Positions 42,963 to 51,870 of a stretch of 64,000 bases of DNA are shown one piece after another. This stretch comes from an uncultured bacterium (GTDB taxonomy: Bacteria; Bacillota; Clostridia; Lachnospirales; Lachnospiraceae). The stretch is taken from positions 1 through 64,000 of the forward strand of contig CAOKFN010000019.1 of NCBI GenBank assembly GCA_948467735.1. The letters run 5' to 3'. The position numbers were made by a program, and so were the translations under genes. The notes below the pieces were generated by a model. It had not been told where the DNA came from. It did no database searches and was given only the letters and a program-made list of their open reading frames with translations. How positions within the stretch are numbered: the stretch's first letter is position 1; every line of letters begins with the position of its first letter.

Positions 42963-44449
42963 TTTGCCTTGGCCTCAATTATCTCGGCCAGCCTGCCTTC
43001 TGCAAAATTCCGAATATTCTCATTGCTGTCATAAAGGCACTCTCGCAGCATCTCTTCGGAAACCATATGCCGCCGATCCATTTCCTCCAAAATATATTCC
43101 CTGCAAAAAGAACATAACGTGGTTTCGTACAGATAAGGAAGAAGCTCTTCGGGCGGATTCTCCGCCTCGCCCTCCTCAAACATATCCAGCACGGCGCTGA
43201 AAATCCCATGCCAGCCTGCCGGAGCATTCCTTGCACCGTAAGACACCGGCACCCCGTAGATTAAATTCACAAAAAGCTCCTTGTCCTCCTCCCGATAATT
43301 CCGGGCAAGCATCCATATCGCCGCTTCCTCATGCCCGCCTTCTTGAAGCAGCGAAAATGCAAACTCTCTCACCAGTTCATGCCGAATATTCGCCAATGCC
43401 TCGAATGCAGTCTGCCGCAGGGACTCGTCTGCCGCCCTCGCATCGGCGATCACCGCCTCCGGAGACAGCGGAAACGGCACGTCCTTATTTGTAAAAACCA
43501 TCAACAGAAGATTGCGTTTCCAAAGCTCCCGTTCCGCAAGATACCTTTGTGCAAGCTCCATCCTTATTTCCTGTTTTTTCTCTTCAGAAATTCTTCTATT
43601 TCCTTCGTCCGGAAGATTTCCCTCCCCGTAATATTTCCCCTTCCCGGAAATTTTACGGCCGAATACCCGTGCCTCCCATGCCTCCGTCTCTTTCGTCAAG
43701 GATTCATAATACTCTTCCGGAGTCTGAGGACTCTTCCTTACGGCTCCTCCCCGCTTTTCATCACAATCCTCCTCTGCATTTCGGACGCGCTTCAAAAATT
43801 CCGCAGCAGCAGGGGCTTCCCCGGCTCTTTGTTCCAGAGCGGCCATGATCCGCTCTTCGCCATAATTTAGTTTACAGCAGTCGTGGAACCAGCTAAAATC
43901 CCAGCCTTTATCCAAAGAACCCGCCAGATAAAGCCTCCCCATATCTTCCGCAATTTTCAAATATACGGAGACCGTATCTTCCGCACAGTCCACCAAATCA
44001 ATGCTCAGCTCCTCAAAATCATCCCGCTCCGGGAAAGGGCCGTTTTCTTCCCGGTCCTGCCCTTCCCATGGTACGCTTCTCTTCCATAAGACCTGATAGA
44101 GACTGTCATACCTTCCCCAAAGAGCGGACAATGCCTCCCCGCTGCCATCCGCCGCAAAATAGGAAAGCAGCCGACAGACATGGGCCAGCTTCCAGCCCCC
44201 GTTTGAACGGCATTTTTGAAAATGTGCCAAAAGCTCCTGAAGAAACGGCGTCTTATCCGGAAAAGCTTGAATCAGCCCATAGATGTAACCTGCCCTTGTC
44301 CCTTCGCTTTGCACATCATATGAAAGATTGCGGGTGCATCCCCATAAAACGATATCCTGATACTTCTCCGGCCGGCTTGTATTTTCAAGCTCCAAAACAC
44401 AACGGCCAAGCCCCCTCTTCATGGCCTCTTTGAATTCCTTTTTGGTCAT
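42932..44449 (-). CDS. Hypothetical helical-repeat (HEAT-like) protein
   Basis: 505 residues from the ATG at 44449, which overlaps the DUF1905 stop (ATGA) and has GGACGGAAGG upstream. Helical throughout; segments such as ESLRQTAFEALANIRHELVRE and NENIRNFAEGRLAEIIEA resemble HEAT repeats. A charged middle (about 240-300) separates two helical halves. No catalytic motif was found. The last residues come from a dispersed repeat copy, suggesting a recently altered C-terminus. Confidence 0.7.
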   Translation of the reverse strand: MTKKEFKEAMKRGLGRCVLELENTSRPEKYQDIVLWGCTRNLSYDVQSEGTRAGYIYGLIQAFPDKTPFLQELLAHFQKCRSNGGWKLAHVCRLLSYFAADGSGEALSALWGRYDSLYQVLWKRSVPWEGQDREENGPFPERDDFEELSIDLVDCAEDTVSVYLKIAEDMGRLYLAGSLDKGWDFSWFHDCCKLNYGEERIMAALEQRAGEAPAAAEFLKRVRNAEEDCDEKRGGAVRKSPQTPEEYYESLTKETEAWEARVFGRKISGKGKYYGEGNLPDEGNRRISEEKKQEIRMELAQRYLAERELWKRNLLLMVFTNKDVPFPLSPEAVIADARAADESLRQTAFEALANIRHELVREFAFSLLQEGGHEEAAIWMLARNYREEDKELFVNLIYGVPVSYGARNAPAGWHGIFSAVLDMFEEGEAENPPEELLPYLYETTLCSFCREYILEEMDRRHMVSEEMLRECLYDSNENIRNFAEGRLAEIIEAKANQIPCGIKPT

Positions 44450-44739
44450 CCTTCCGTCCTTTCCCATACCATAACATGTACGGTATCCCCCGGCTGCTTC
44501 CCTATCTTGGCACGGATATCCTTTCGGAGACCAATCACATAACAGACCGTGCCGTCCGCATTTTTCACCCCCATATTCACAATGCTTCCGTCATATGAAA
44601 CATCGTCGAAAGCGACATGAACCTTAACTCTTCCCCTGCCGAATTCCTTCCGAATATCGTAGGGAAAGCTCACATAAGCACCGTCTATCTCCGGAACCTT
44701 CCGAATCACGGCGTCATATTCATAAGCTTTTCCGTTCAT
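44446..44739 (-). CDS. DUF1905 domain protein
   Basis: 97 residues: YEYDAVIRKVPEIDGAYVSFPYDIRKEFG, then VSYDGSIVNMG and CYVIGLRKDIRAKIGKQPGDTV, the DUF1905 beta-barrel pattern. Function unknown. GGAGG precedes the ATG and it is translationally coupled to the helical-repeat gene. Confidence 0.9.
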   Translation of the reverse strand: MNGKAYEYDAVIRKVPEIDGAYVSFPYDIRKEFGRGRVKVHVAFDDVSYDGSIVNMGVKNADGTVCYVIGLRKDIRAKIGKQPGDTVHVMVWERTEG

Positions 44740-44900
44740 ATGAATCCTCCGCCCATCACCAAATTTCCCGCAGTACCGCGCTGTCAGCCGGGTATGGATT
44801 TTAATAATTCCAGCCTTTTGCAGACCTTACGCTAACTTTTCTCCGCGGAAATAATCCCTTTCTTCTGCGCCAACATTATATCATAAATAAAACGCTTTCA

Positions 44901-45794
44901 TCAATCACCAATCTCCGGCAGGGCTTCCGTCCTCGGCAGCCGCAGGAACATAACGACCGCGCATATTATCAGCACCGACATGCCGATCAGCCCGGTGGGA
45001 TTGGGGCCTAACAGCCCGCTTCTACGGGATACCGAAAGAAACACCGGAATTTCACCTATGACATTGACCGCCCCATGGATGACGGCACAGTACATGACAT
45101 TACCGCTCACTACCATTACATACGCGCAGATGACGCCCAATGTCATACATACCGCCGTCATCAGTAACATATTGCTCCATGGTGCGCCCGGATTTTCAGG
45201 ACTGTAGTTAAATCCAAAGAAAATCAAGGGCAGATGCGCCGCCCCCCAGAAGAAGCCGTTTAACAGCACTCCCTTTCTCATCCCATATTCCGCGATTTGT
45301 TTGGGCAGCAGATATTCCCTCCAGCCGATCTCCTCCCCAAGCTCCAGCAGCTGTATCGGAATGCACAATGCCGCAATTAACACACATACTGCGGCAAACA
45401 GAAGCGGATTGTTGACCGGCATGGCATCATCCGTTCCCAATAAGCCGCCAATGTCAAAAATACCGCTATACTGCCCGGGAAATACCACAAAATACAATGC
45501 CGCTCCCATCACAATGAAAATACTCGGAACAAAGGCGCAAAAAATCCACAAAGCCGGATTTCTCCAAATCTTAATAGAAAAACGCCAAGTTGTCTTATCT
45601 TTCGTAATGCGTCTTGTCAATAAAGCAGACATGACAGGAAATGCCGTAAATCCCTTCTGTAAAATCTGATATGCAATGCTCTCATTGGAATCCTGCACGG
45701 TAAATGCCGCAGCCCCCAGAAAAAAGCAGACACCCAATACCCAGAGCAGGTATATTCTTATCTGGACTTTGTTCTCACTCACAGCCTTGTTCAT
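44901..45794 (-). CDS. CPBP-family intramembrane protease
   Basis: 297 residues with about eight hydrophobic segments. The CPBP (Abi/Rce1) motifs are present: EEIGWREYLLP, FWGAAHLPL and a His/Asn in CAVIHGAVNVIGE. Such glutamic proteases act inside the membrane, for example in bacteriocin maturation or immunity, but the substrate is unknown. It follows the MFS gene by 151 bp and may share its TetR-controlled transcript. Confidence 0.9.
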   Translation of the reverse strand: MNKAVSENKVQIRIYLLWVLGVCFFLGAAAFTVQDSNESIAYQILQKGFTAFPVMSALLTRRITKDKTTWRFSIKIWRNPALWIFCAFVPSIFIVMGAALYFVVFPGQYSGIFDIGGLLGTDDAMPVNNPLLFAAVCVLIAALCIPIQLLELGEEIGWREYLLPKQIAEYGMRKGVLLNGFFWGAAHLPLIFFGFNYSPENPGAPWSNMLLMTAVCMTLGVICAYVMVVSGNVMYCAVIHGAVNVIGEIPVFLSVSRRSGLLGPNPTGLIGMSVLIICAVVMFLRLPRTEALPEIGD

Positions 45795-45945
45795 TTTGTT
45801 CCGTCTCCTTCCTAAACTTCCTCGCGTACAGGCCCTAAGCTATGCCATACAAGCTTCACTCCATATACTATATATTACCTGACAACAGACAAATTGTAAA
45901 TCCCGCCGCAGGCAAAATGCATAAAGAAAGAATAAAATGTACCTG

Positions 45946-47217
45946 TCAATCCCCGGCCTGCGGATTTCCAACCCCATCCCCCTGCTTTTCATCCAGCCTT
46001 CTGAAAAAACCGGCGGAAGCCGCCCCGATCACACATACCACAACGCCCGAAGGAATCAGCACAAGCCAGACCGCCTCACGGAACCTGTCAAATAAAAAGC
46101 CATAAACCACCTGCCCAATGGGCTGGGTACACATGGTAATCGCCGATGTATAAGCCATAACCTTCCCAAGCAGATGATCCGGCGTATTCTGCTGAATCTT
46201 TGACACCGCGTAAATTGAAAACATACTGATTGCGGCCTGCATACCGCAGAATGCGGCGGTATTCACAGCATACCTTACAACCGCGCCAAGGGAAAAAAGG
46301 AATACGGCCCCGGCAGGAATCATACAGGCGCCAATGGCCGCCAGCATAAGATACTGTCTGCCGAATTTCAACTTTCCCGTCAGCAGCCCCGCGGCAATAC
46401 TTCCCAAAATAGCCGCGGCCGCCAGCATACTCTCCGCTCCGCCGTAGTATTTAGCGTCCAGCCCAAGAATCGTCCGCACGATAAAAGGAAAACCCACCAG
46501 CGTAACCCCCATGACGAAAAAGCGGGAAAGCGCCGCCAATATCAGCATTTTCATAATGTCTGTCCGTTCCTTCCCGATAAACCGAACACTGCTCAAAAAA
46601 TCATCCCTCGCCATGGACAGAATATTTCCCTGATAATCCCTTGGTCGAAACCGAAGTTTTATAAAACATTCCAATAACGCCGTAACAAAAAAGCATACCA
46701 CACTGGCATACATTACGAGCTTCAGGCCAAACGCCGCATACAGGATACCTCCCAGCAAAGGCCCGGTCAGATAGGAAATTGACGCCGCTTGGTTCACAAC
46801 CGCATTTCCTCTGATAATGTTATCGCCTGAGAGCATCTGCGGGATGCATGCCTGCACCACAGGCGTTTCAAACGCCCCAAGCACGGAAAGTACCACAAGC
46901 AGTACGCTGATCACCGCAATGGCATTGTCCTTTGACACAAAAACTGCCGTACACAAAACAGACGCTCCTGTCAAAGCATCCAAAGCCGCCATGACAACCC
47001 TCCTGTCCGCCCGGTCGGCAAGAATGCCGCCAAGAGGCGACAGCACAATCGCAGGAACCGCCGCAATGGATAAAATACCTGCAAACACCGTCGCCGAACC
47101 GGCTGCTTCCAGCACATACATGGACAGTGCCAGACGTAATATATAATTGCCAAACAAAGAACTTACCTGCCCCATTATTAGGAGCGTGAAATTTTTCGTA
47201 AACAGCTTCTGATCCAT
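45946..47217 (-). CDS. MFS transporter
   Basis: 423 residues from the ATG at 47217 (AAAGGAG upstream); the frame continues 156 bp further without a better site. About 12 hydrophobic segments, and the MFS loop GGILADRADRRVVMAALD between helices 2 and 3. Resembles MFS_3/MdrP-type drug or macrolide exporters. Encoded just after a TetR regulator, so probably an inducible efflux pump. Confidence 0.9.
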   Translation of the reverse strand: MDQKLFTKNFTLLIMGQVSSLFGNYILRLALSMYVLEAAGSATVFAGILSIAAVPAIVLSPLGGILADRADRRVVMAALDALTGASVLCTAVFVSKDNAIAVISVLLVVLSVLGAFETPVVQACIPQMLSGDNIIRGNAVVNQAASISYLTGPLLGGILYAAFGLKLVMYASVVCFFVTALLECFIKLRFRPRDYQGNILSMARDDFLSSVRFIGKERTDIMKMLILAALSRFFVMGVTLVGFPFIVRTILGLDAKYYGGAESMLAAAAILGSIAAGLLTGKLKFGRQYLMLAAIGACMIPAGAVFLFSLGAVVRYAVNTAAFCGMQAAISMFSIYAVSKIQQNTPDHLLGKVMAYTSAITMCTQPIGQVVYGFLFDRFREAVWLVLIPSGVVVCVIGAASAGFFRRLDEKQGDGVGNPQAGD

Positions 47218-47308
47218 TTGCTGCTCCTTTCTCTCCTCCATGGAATAAAAAAGCATCATTTTCTCCGCCATGCTTTGTTTCGCTCTCCACCCGCTAAGCT
47301 TCCGCCCA

Positions 47309-47995
47309 TTACTTTTGTTCCATAGATTGTCCTTCTTTCCTTTTGCCGCCCAGTATTCTCTCCGTTCTTGCATTCATCCCGTCTTCTATGATCGGAAGCC
47401 CCATTGCCGAGAGAACCTCCGTTATAAACCGGCACTTGTGCTGAATTTCCTCCCCATCCGCCGGAAACACGGATGGCAGCAGCCAGAAATTCACCATCGC
47501 CAGCAGCTCGGAAAGCTCCTTTGCATATTCCGTCCGAATCGAACCGTCGCTGCGGCCTTCCTCAATCAGCTCATACCACAGAGGAGTCAGAACCCGCCTG
47601 TTCGCCTCCACTGCCGCCGCCAAGATACGCGGGTCCTTCAAAATAGGAACTGCCTGCCTGCTTAGCTCTTCCCGTTCCTCATCGGCTCTGTCGAAAGCAA
47701 GCATTGCCCTAATCTTCTGCAATCCGTTCAAATCAGTCCGTCCCCTGACCGCCTCAAAGGGATTATTTTCCAAAAACATCTGATCTCCCAGCGCGTGCAG
47801 GACCTCTTCCTTACTCTGGAAAAAGCGATAAAACATCCCCTTTGCGCCCCCTGCCAGTTCCATGATATCAGCAATGACAGTATCCTCATAGCCCTTCGAT
47901 AAAAACAATTCCTTGGCCGCTTCCAGAATTTCCTTTTTCCACTGTTCCGGCGTTTTTTTCACTGGTCTTGCCAATTCGTTTACATCTCCCTCCAT
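47309..47995 (-). CDS. TetR/AcrR family regulator
   Basis: 228 residues from the ATG at 47995. The N-terminal helix-turn-helix is typical: ILEAAKELFLSKGYEDTVIADIMELAGGAKGMFYRFFQSKEEVL. The ATG has no ribosome site; GGAGGGAG lies just inside it and would fit a TTG start at 47974, seven codons in. A 31-bp perfect dyad (47993-48023) overlaps the -10 and start, so autoregulation is likely, and the MFS and CPBP genes downstream are probable targets. Confidence 0.9.
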   Translation of the reverse strand: MEGDVNELARPVKKTPEQWKKEILEAAKELFLSKGYEDTVIADIMELAGGAKGMFYRFFQSKEEVLHALGDQMFLENNPFEAVRGRTDLNGLQKIRAMLAFDRADEEREELSRQAVPILKDPRILAAAVEANRRVLTPLWYELIEEGRSDGSIRTEYAKELSELLAMVNFWLLPSVFPADGEEIQHKCRFITEVLSAMGLPIIEDGMNARTERILGGKRKEGQSMEQK

Positions 47996-48049
47996 AGTTA
48001 TTGACTATTAGTCAATAACTATGATACCAGATATTACATCCAATGTCAA
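47993..48049 (-). promoter_or_regulatory. TetR promoter with 31-bp operator
   Basis: TTGACA (48044-48049), 17 bp, TATCAT (48021-48026) on the minus strand. The dyad CATAGTTATTGACTA / TAGTCAATAACTATG with a single central base covers 47993-48023, overlapping the -10, the transcription start and the ATG. Confidence 0.85.
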
Positions 48050-48139
48050 CCACTTTGATAATCTGCTTTACCAGTCCATGCCCTGTTTTGGCAGATACGA
48101 CTGTCCTATCTTCATGAATCAATCCCCTCGCAGCATGGC

Positions 48140-48186
48140 AAAAGGACTGAAAAATACCATAAAAGCATTTTTCAGTCCTTTTTTAA
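48140..48186. terminator. Hairpin near the CAT remnant
   Basis: AAAAGGACTGAAAAAT and ATTTTTCAGTCCTTTT, perfect 16-bp arms around an 11- to 15-base loop, with T-rich ends on both strands. It may have served the broken acetyltransferase gene. Confidence 0.65.
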
Positions 48187-48216
48187 TTTTCATATAACAT
48201 TTTTAATCCAACGGCT

Positions 48217-48447
48217 TCATCGGGCGCACGACAGCAGTTTATCTCTCAACTGAACCAGATACTCCGTTCTTCCGTCTAAAAAACAATACCTGAAGGCTTC
48301 CATCTCATTGGCGCTTTTACAAACCGCATACACCATGGCAAGGGTAAAAGAAAGCTTCTGCTCCTTTACCTTCCGCCGGAAATTCGTTATGTCCATCTCA
48401 ACAGCTATCTGTCTTGGCGCCGCCCCTGTAAGGCCAGCCCATGTGTC
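48217..48447 (-). pseudogene. Fragment of a chloramphenicol acetyltransferase-like gene
   Basis: An open frame reads VEMDITNFRRKVKEQKLSF, TLAMVYAVCKSANEMEAFRY and FLDGRTEYLV. This matches the N-terminal third of CAT-like O-acetyltransferases (V.lDIT.....Ke...F..a..Y....aaNe...FRyR..dG). A stop precedes it 17 codons upstream of the ATG at 48396, and TGA at 48217 ends it long before the catalytic HHxxxDG. About 59 residues could be translated from the ATG. It is a decayed remnant. Confidence 0.65.
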
Positions 48448-48466
48448 TTATGCATATTTATGAGCT

Positions 48467-49015
48467 TCATAATTTCATGCCCAAATCCCCAGCCTCATAT
48501 TCATACAAAGCCATGGAACGTCCATTCTCATAATCAATAATGTCAACAATTTTAAATCCCATTTTAAGATAGATTTTTCTCACTTTCTTCTCATCAAGCG
48601 CCGTATCCAGACGAATATATGGAATTCCTTCTTCCCTGCACCTGCACGCAATGGCTTCCACGATTCTCCGCGCCATATTCTGATGGGCAAATTCCCTGCG
48701 GACGCAGAGCTTATGCAGATATACGGCTTCTCCCATCGGCGCATCCGGCCAGTATTCTCTATCCTGCTTCTGTAAAATAAATGCTCCCAGCGCCTTTCCC
48801 TCCGATACGGCCACACAGAAATCCTCTGTCCCCACATCCTCAGTGAGCAGCTCCTCTTTTGTCAGCCATTCCTTCGGCCAGACACGAAGCTGCCTTTTCT
48901 CCCCCCATTCCGCCGTCTCACGCATGATGGAAACCGCCTCGTCCACCCTGCCAAAGTAAAGTTTTATCTCCATATCATACAAAAATACTCTTTCCATCCG
49001 AATCTTTGGTATCAT
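48467..49015 (-). CDS. GNAT-family N-acetyltransferase
   Basis: 182 residues. VYLHKLCVRREFAHQNMARRIVEAI contains the acetyl-CoA-binding V..xxR..G/A pattern, and YIRLDTALDEKKVRKIYLKMGFKIV is the usual C-terminal GNAT motif. Substrate unknown. No clear ribosome site precedes the ATG at 49015; internal ATGs at 48997 and 48973 are alternatives. Confidence 0.85.
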   Translation of the reverse strand: MIPKIRMERVFLYDMEIKLYFGRVDEAVSIMRETAEWGEKRQLRVWPKEWLTKEELLTEDVGTEDFCVAVSEGKALGAFILQKQDREYWPDAPMGEAVYLHKLCVRREFAHQNMARRIVEAIACRCREEGIPYIRLDTALDEKKVRKIYLKMGFKIVDIIDYENGRSMALYEYEAGDLGMKL

Positions 49016-49136
49016 AAATATTTTTCTTCAGTATTATACCATGGCATTCAATCATTGACAAGCCTGCCATAGATTCTATCAATAATACATACACTTACAA
49101 TCAATATGCCATTTTATCTACCAGATAAATACCCTC

Positions 49137-49895
49137 TCATCCAAACCGTCCCGTGATATATTCCTCCGTCCGCCTGTCCCGGGGCCTGCAGAAAATATTG
49201 TCCGCCGGGCCGGCTTCCACCACTTCTCCCACGAGAAAAAAAGCCGCCTCGTCCGCCGTTCTGGCCGCCTGCTGCATATTGTGGGTCACAATCACTATCG
49301 TGTACCGCTTTTTCAATGCCTTGATTAACTCCTCGATTTTCAAAGTGGAAATCGGATCCAAGGCCGAGGTCGGTTCGTCCATCAACAGCACCTCCGGCTC
49401 CACCGCAAGCGCTCTGGCAATGCAGAGCCTCTGCTGCTGGCCCCCCGACAGGCCAAGGGCGGATTTCTTCAGATGATCCTTCACCTCCTCGAAAACCGCC
49501 GCATTTTTTAACGCCTCCTCCACCTTCCGGTTCAGCTCCCCCCTGTTTTTTACGCCATGCAGCCTCGGCCCATATGCAATATTGTCATAAATGCTCATGG
49601 GAAAGGGATTGGGCTGCTGGAACACCATCCCCACCTTCTTCCGGAGCAGCGTCGTATCCACCCGCCTGTCATAGATATCCTCCCCGTCTAAAAGAATATC
49701 CCCCTCAATGCGGACGTCCTCCGCCATATCATGCATTCTGTTCAGACATTTTAAAAATGTGGATTTCCCGCAGCCGCTGGGGCCGATAAAGGCCATAACG
49801 CAGCGTTCCCTGATTTCCATATTGATATTTTTCAGCGCCTGCTTCCGCCCGTAGTACAGATTCAGATTCTTCACCGATATCTTGCTTTGAACCAT
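49137..49895 (-). CDS. pstB: Phosphate ABC transporter ATP-binding protein
   Basis: 252 residues. Walker A GPSGCGKSTFLKCLNRM, Q-loop FQQPNPFPMSIYDN (a PstB hallmark), signature LSGGQQQRLCIARA, and Walker B VLLMDEPTSALDP. It powers phosphate uptake through PstC-PstA. Last gene of the operon seen here; no phoU follows. Confidence 0.98.
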   Translation of the reverse strand: MVQSKISVKNLNLYYGRKQALKNINMEIRERCVMAFIGPSGCGKSTFLKCLNRMHDMAEDVRIEGDILLDGEDIYDRRVDTTLLRKKVGMVFQQPNPFPMSIYDNIAYGPRLHGVKNRGELNRKVEEALKNAAVFEEVKDHLKKSALGLSGGQQQRLCIARALAVEPEVLLMDEPTSALDPISTLKIEELIKALKKRYTIVIVTHNMQQAARTADEAAFFLVGEVVEAGPADNIFCRPRDRRTEEYITGRFG

Positions 49896-49908
49896 TTTCC
49901 CGCATCCT

Positions 49909-50802
49909 TTACCGAATCCTTTCCTTTGTAATTCTCTTCACCAAAAAATTGAAAAGAAAGACAAGCACAATCAAAACGCAGCCGATGCCAAAGGCAAGGT
50001 CATATTCCCCGTTCTGCATCTGTAAATACAATTCAATGGCAAGAGTGCCCCCGGAATCAAAAATTTTGTCCCACAGTTTCCCGATATGCAGCGCCCCGCT
50101 TCCATTTCCCCGCCACAGCCTAGGCAGGTTTCTGGCGCTTCCCGCCGTAAAAAGAAGCGCCGCCGACTCCCCCGCAATCCGCCCCACCGCCAGAATCACT
50201 CCGGTCAAAATACCCGGCCAAGCGGCGGGAAGCAGAACGGTCCGGATCATATGCAGCTTGGAGGCGCCCATCCCCATCGCCCCCTGCCGATAGCTGTCCG
50301 GCACCGAGCGCAGAGCTTCCTGCGTATTTCGCACAATCAAGGGCAGAATCATCAATGTCAGCGTCAGCGCTCCGTTCAGCAGAGAATATCCCAGCCCCAG
50401 CGCGTTTCCGAAAAATACCATTCCAAAGAGTCCGAAAAGAATGGAGGGAATCCCTGAGAGGGTCTCAATGGCAAATTCAATGATATTTACGATTCTTCCG
50501 GGCTTCGCATATTCATTCAGATAAATCGCCGCCCCCGCTCCCACAGGAACCGCCGCCAAAAGCGTCATAAAAATCAAATACAGGGTATTGACCAGATTCC
50601 CCGCAATCCCAACGGTTCCCTTTAAGGAGCTGGTAACTGAGGTGAAAAAACGGAAGCCTAGAACCCGAAACCCTTTAAAAAACACATAACCGATGATTCC
50701 CAAGAGCAGGAAGACGGACATGGACGCCGCCCCGTAAACGGCTGACAGACAGAATAGCTCCCCGGCTCCCCGGCGCTTTCGGCGAAGGGAATCCTCACCC
50801 AT
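49909..50802 (-). CDS. pstA: Phosphate ABC transporter permease PstA
   Basis: 297 residues, about six transmembrane helices. ETLSGIPSILFGLFGMVFF and QEALRSVPDSYRQGAMGMGAS, with the EAA-type loop coupling to PstB, match PstA. It overlaps pstC by 8 bp. Confidence 0.97.
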   Translation of the reverse strand: MGEDSLRRKRRGAGELFCLSAVYGAASMSVFLLLGIIGYVFFKGFRVLGFRFFTSVTSSLKGTVGIAGNLVNTLYLIFMTLLAAVPVGAGAAIYLNEYAKPGRIVNIIEFAIETLSGIPSILFGLFGMVFFGNALGLGYSLLNGALTLTLMILPLIVRNTQEALRSVPDSYRQGAMGMGASKLHMIRTVLLPAAWPGILTGVILAVGRIAGESAALLFTAGSARNLPRLWRGNGSGALHIGKLWDKIFDSGGTLAIELYLQMQNGEYDLAFGIGCVLIVLVFLFNFLVKRITKERIR

Positions 50803-51853
50803 GCTTCTTCCCCTCCCTTTTCATCAGATAATGCAATACCAGATTCACCAGCATGATAAACAAAAACAATACAAGCCCGATGGCAAACAGCACCTGACGA
50901 TGGGTTCCTTGGGCATAGGCCATTTCGCTGACGATTGCCGTGGTGAGAAACCGCACGGAATGAAACAACCCCGGAGCGTTGACGCTGTTTCCGGATACCA
51001 TCATAATCGCCATCGCTTCCCCCATGGCCCTTCCCACTCCCAGCACCGCCGCCGTCATAATGCCCGACCGGGCTGCTGGCAGGACGGCCCGAAACGCCGT
51101 CTGCACCCTTGTCGCCCCCAATGCCAGCGACGCCTCCCGGACGCCGGGGCTCACCGACCGAAGCGCCGTCTCGCTGACATTGATCACCGTGGGCAGTATC
51201 ATCACCGCCAATACCAGCACCGCGGAGAGCAGATTGGCCCCTCCGGTAAATTGATGGGTTTCGGAGCCTTCAAACAGCTTCCGCTCCAGCCGGTACATCA
51301 AGGGATTCAGCAGATATAATCCCAGCAGGCCATAGACGACAGAGGGAATCCCCGCCAGCAGTTCCACCGCAGGCCTGACAAGCCCGGAAGCCCTTTTTCC
51401 GGACATTTCCGCCAGATATACGGCGGTCAGAATTCCAATGGGAACGCCAATCAATACGGCCAGAAAGGTTCCCACGGCGGATGTAAAAATAATATTCAAA
51501 ATACCGTAGGAAGGCTCCGATGCCGCAGGCTTCCATATGGTTCCAAACAAAATCTCCTTCCAGCCCGCCTTTTTCAGCCCCGGCAGCCCTTCCGAAAGCA
51601 GATAAGCCGTCATGGCGGCCGCCATAAACACCACAAAGGCCGCGCACAAGGCAAAAAAAGCTTCCGCCAGCTTTCCCCCCGAGAGCTTTTTCCCGCCGCC
51701 TTTTATGACGGAATCGTTTTGGGTATGTAAATCTGCTTTCTCTATGCCATCATTTGTTTCTATGGGAAAGTTGTGCTTTTTTAACGCTTTCCTTCCCCAT
51801 TCCGCCCTCCTATATCCTACCGCCATTTTCTTTTCCCATTTCCTTTTCCCCAT
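50795..51853 (-). CDS. pstC: Phosphate ABC transporter permease PstC
   Basis: 352 residues. A charged N-terminal extension of about 60 residues precedes the membrane part; ELLAGIPSVVYGLLGLYLL, SETALRSVSPGVREASLALGA and GRAMGEAMAIMMVSGN are PstC motifs. Neither the ATG at 51853 nor that at 51826 has a strong ribosome site, so the exact start is uncertain. Confidence 0.96.
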   Translation of the reverse strand: MGKRKWEKKMAVGYRRAEWGRKALKKHNFPIETNDGIEKADLHTQNDSVIKGGGKKLSGGKLAEAFFALCAAFVVFMAAAMTAYLLSEGLPGLKKAGWKEILFGTIWKPAASEPSYGILNIIFTSAVGTFLAVLIGVPIGILTAVYLAEMSGKRASGLVRPAVELLAGIPSVVYGLLGLYLLNPLMYRLERKLFEGSETHQFTGGANLLSAVLVLAVMILPTVINVSETALRSVSPGVREASLALGATRVQTAFRAVLPAARSGIMTAAVLGVGRAMGEAMAIMMVSGNSVNAPGLFHSVRFLTTAIVSEMAYAQGTHRQVLFAIGLVLFLFIMLVNLVLHYLMKREGKKHG

Positions 51854-51870
51854 TCCATGTTTCTTTATCC

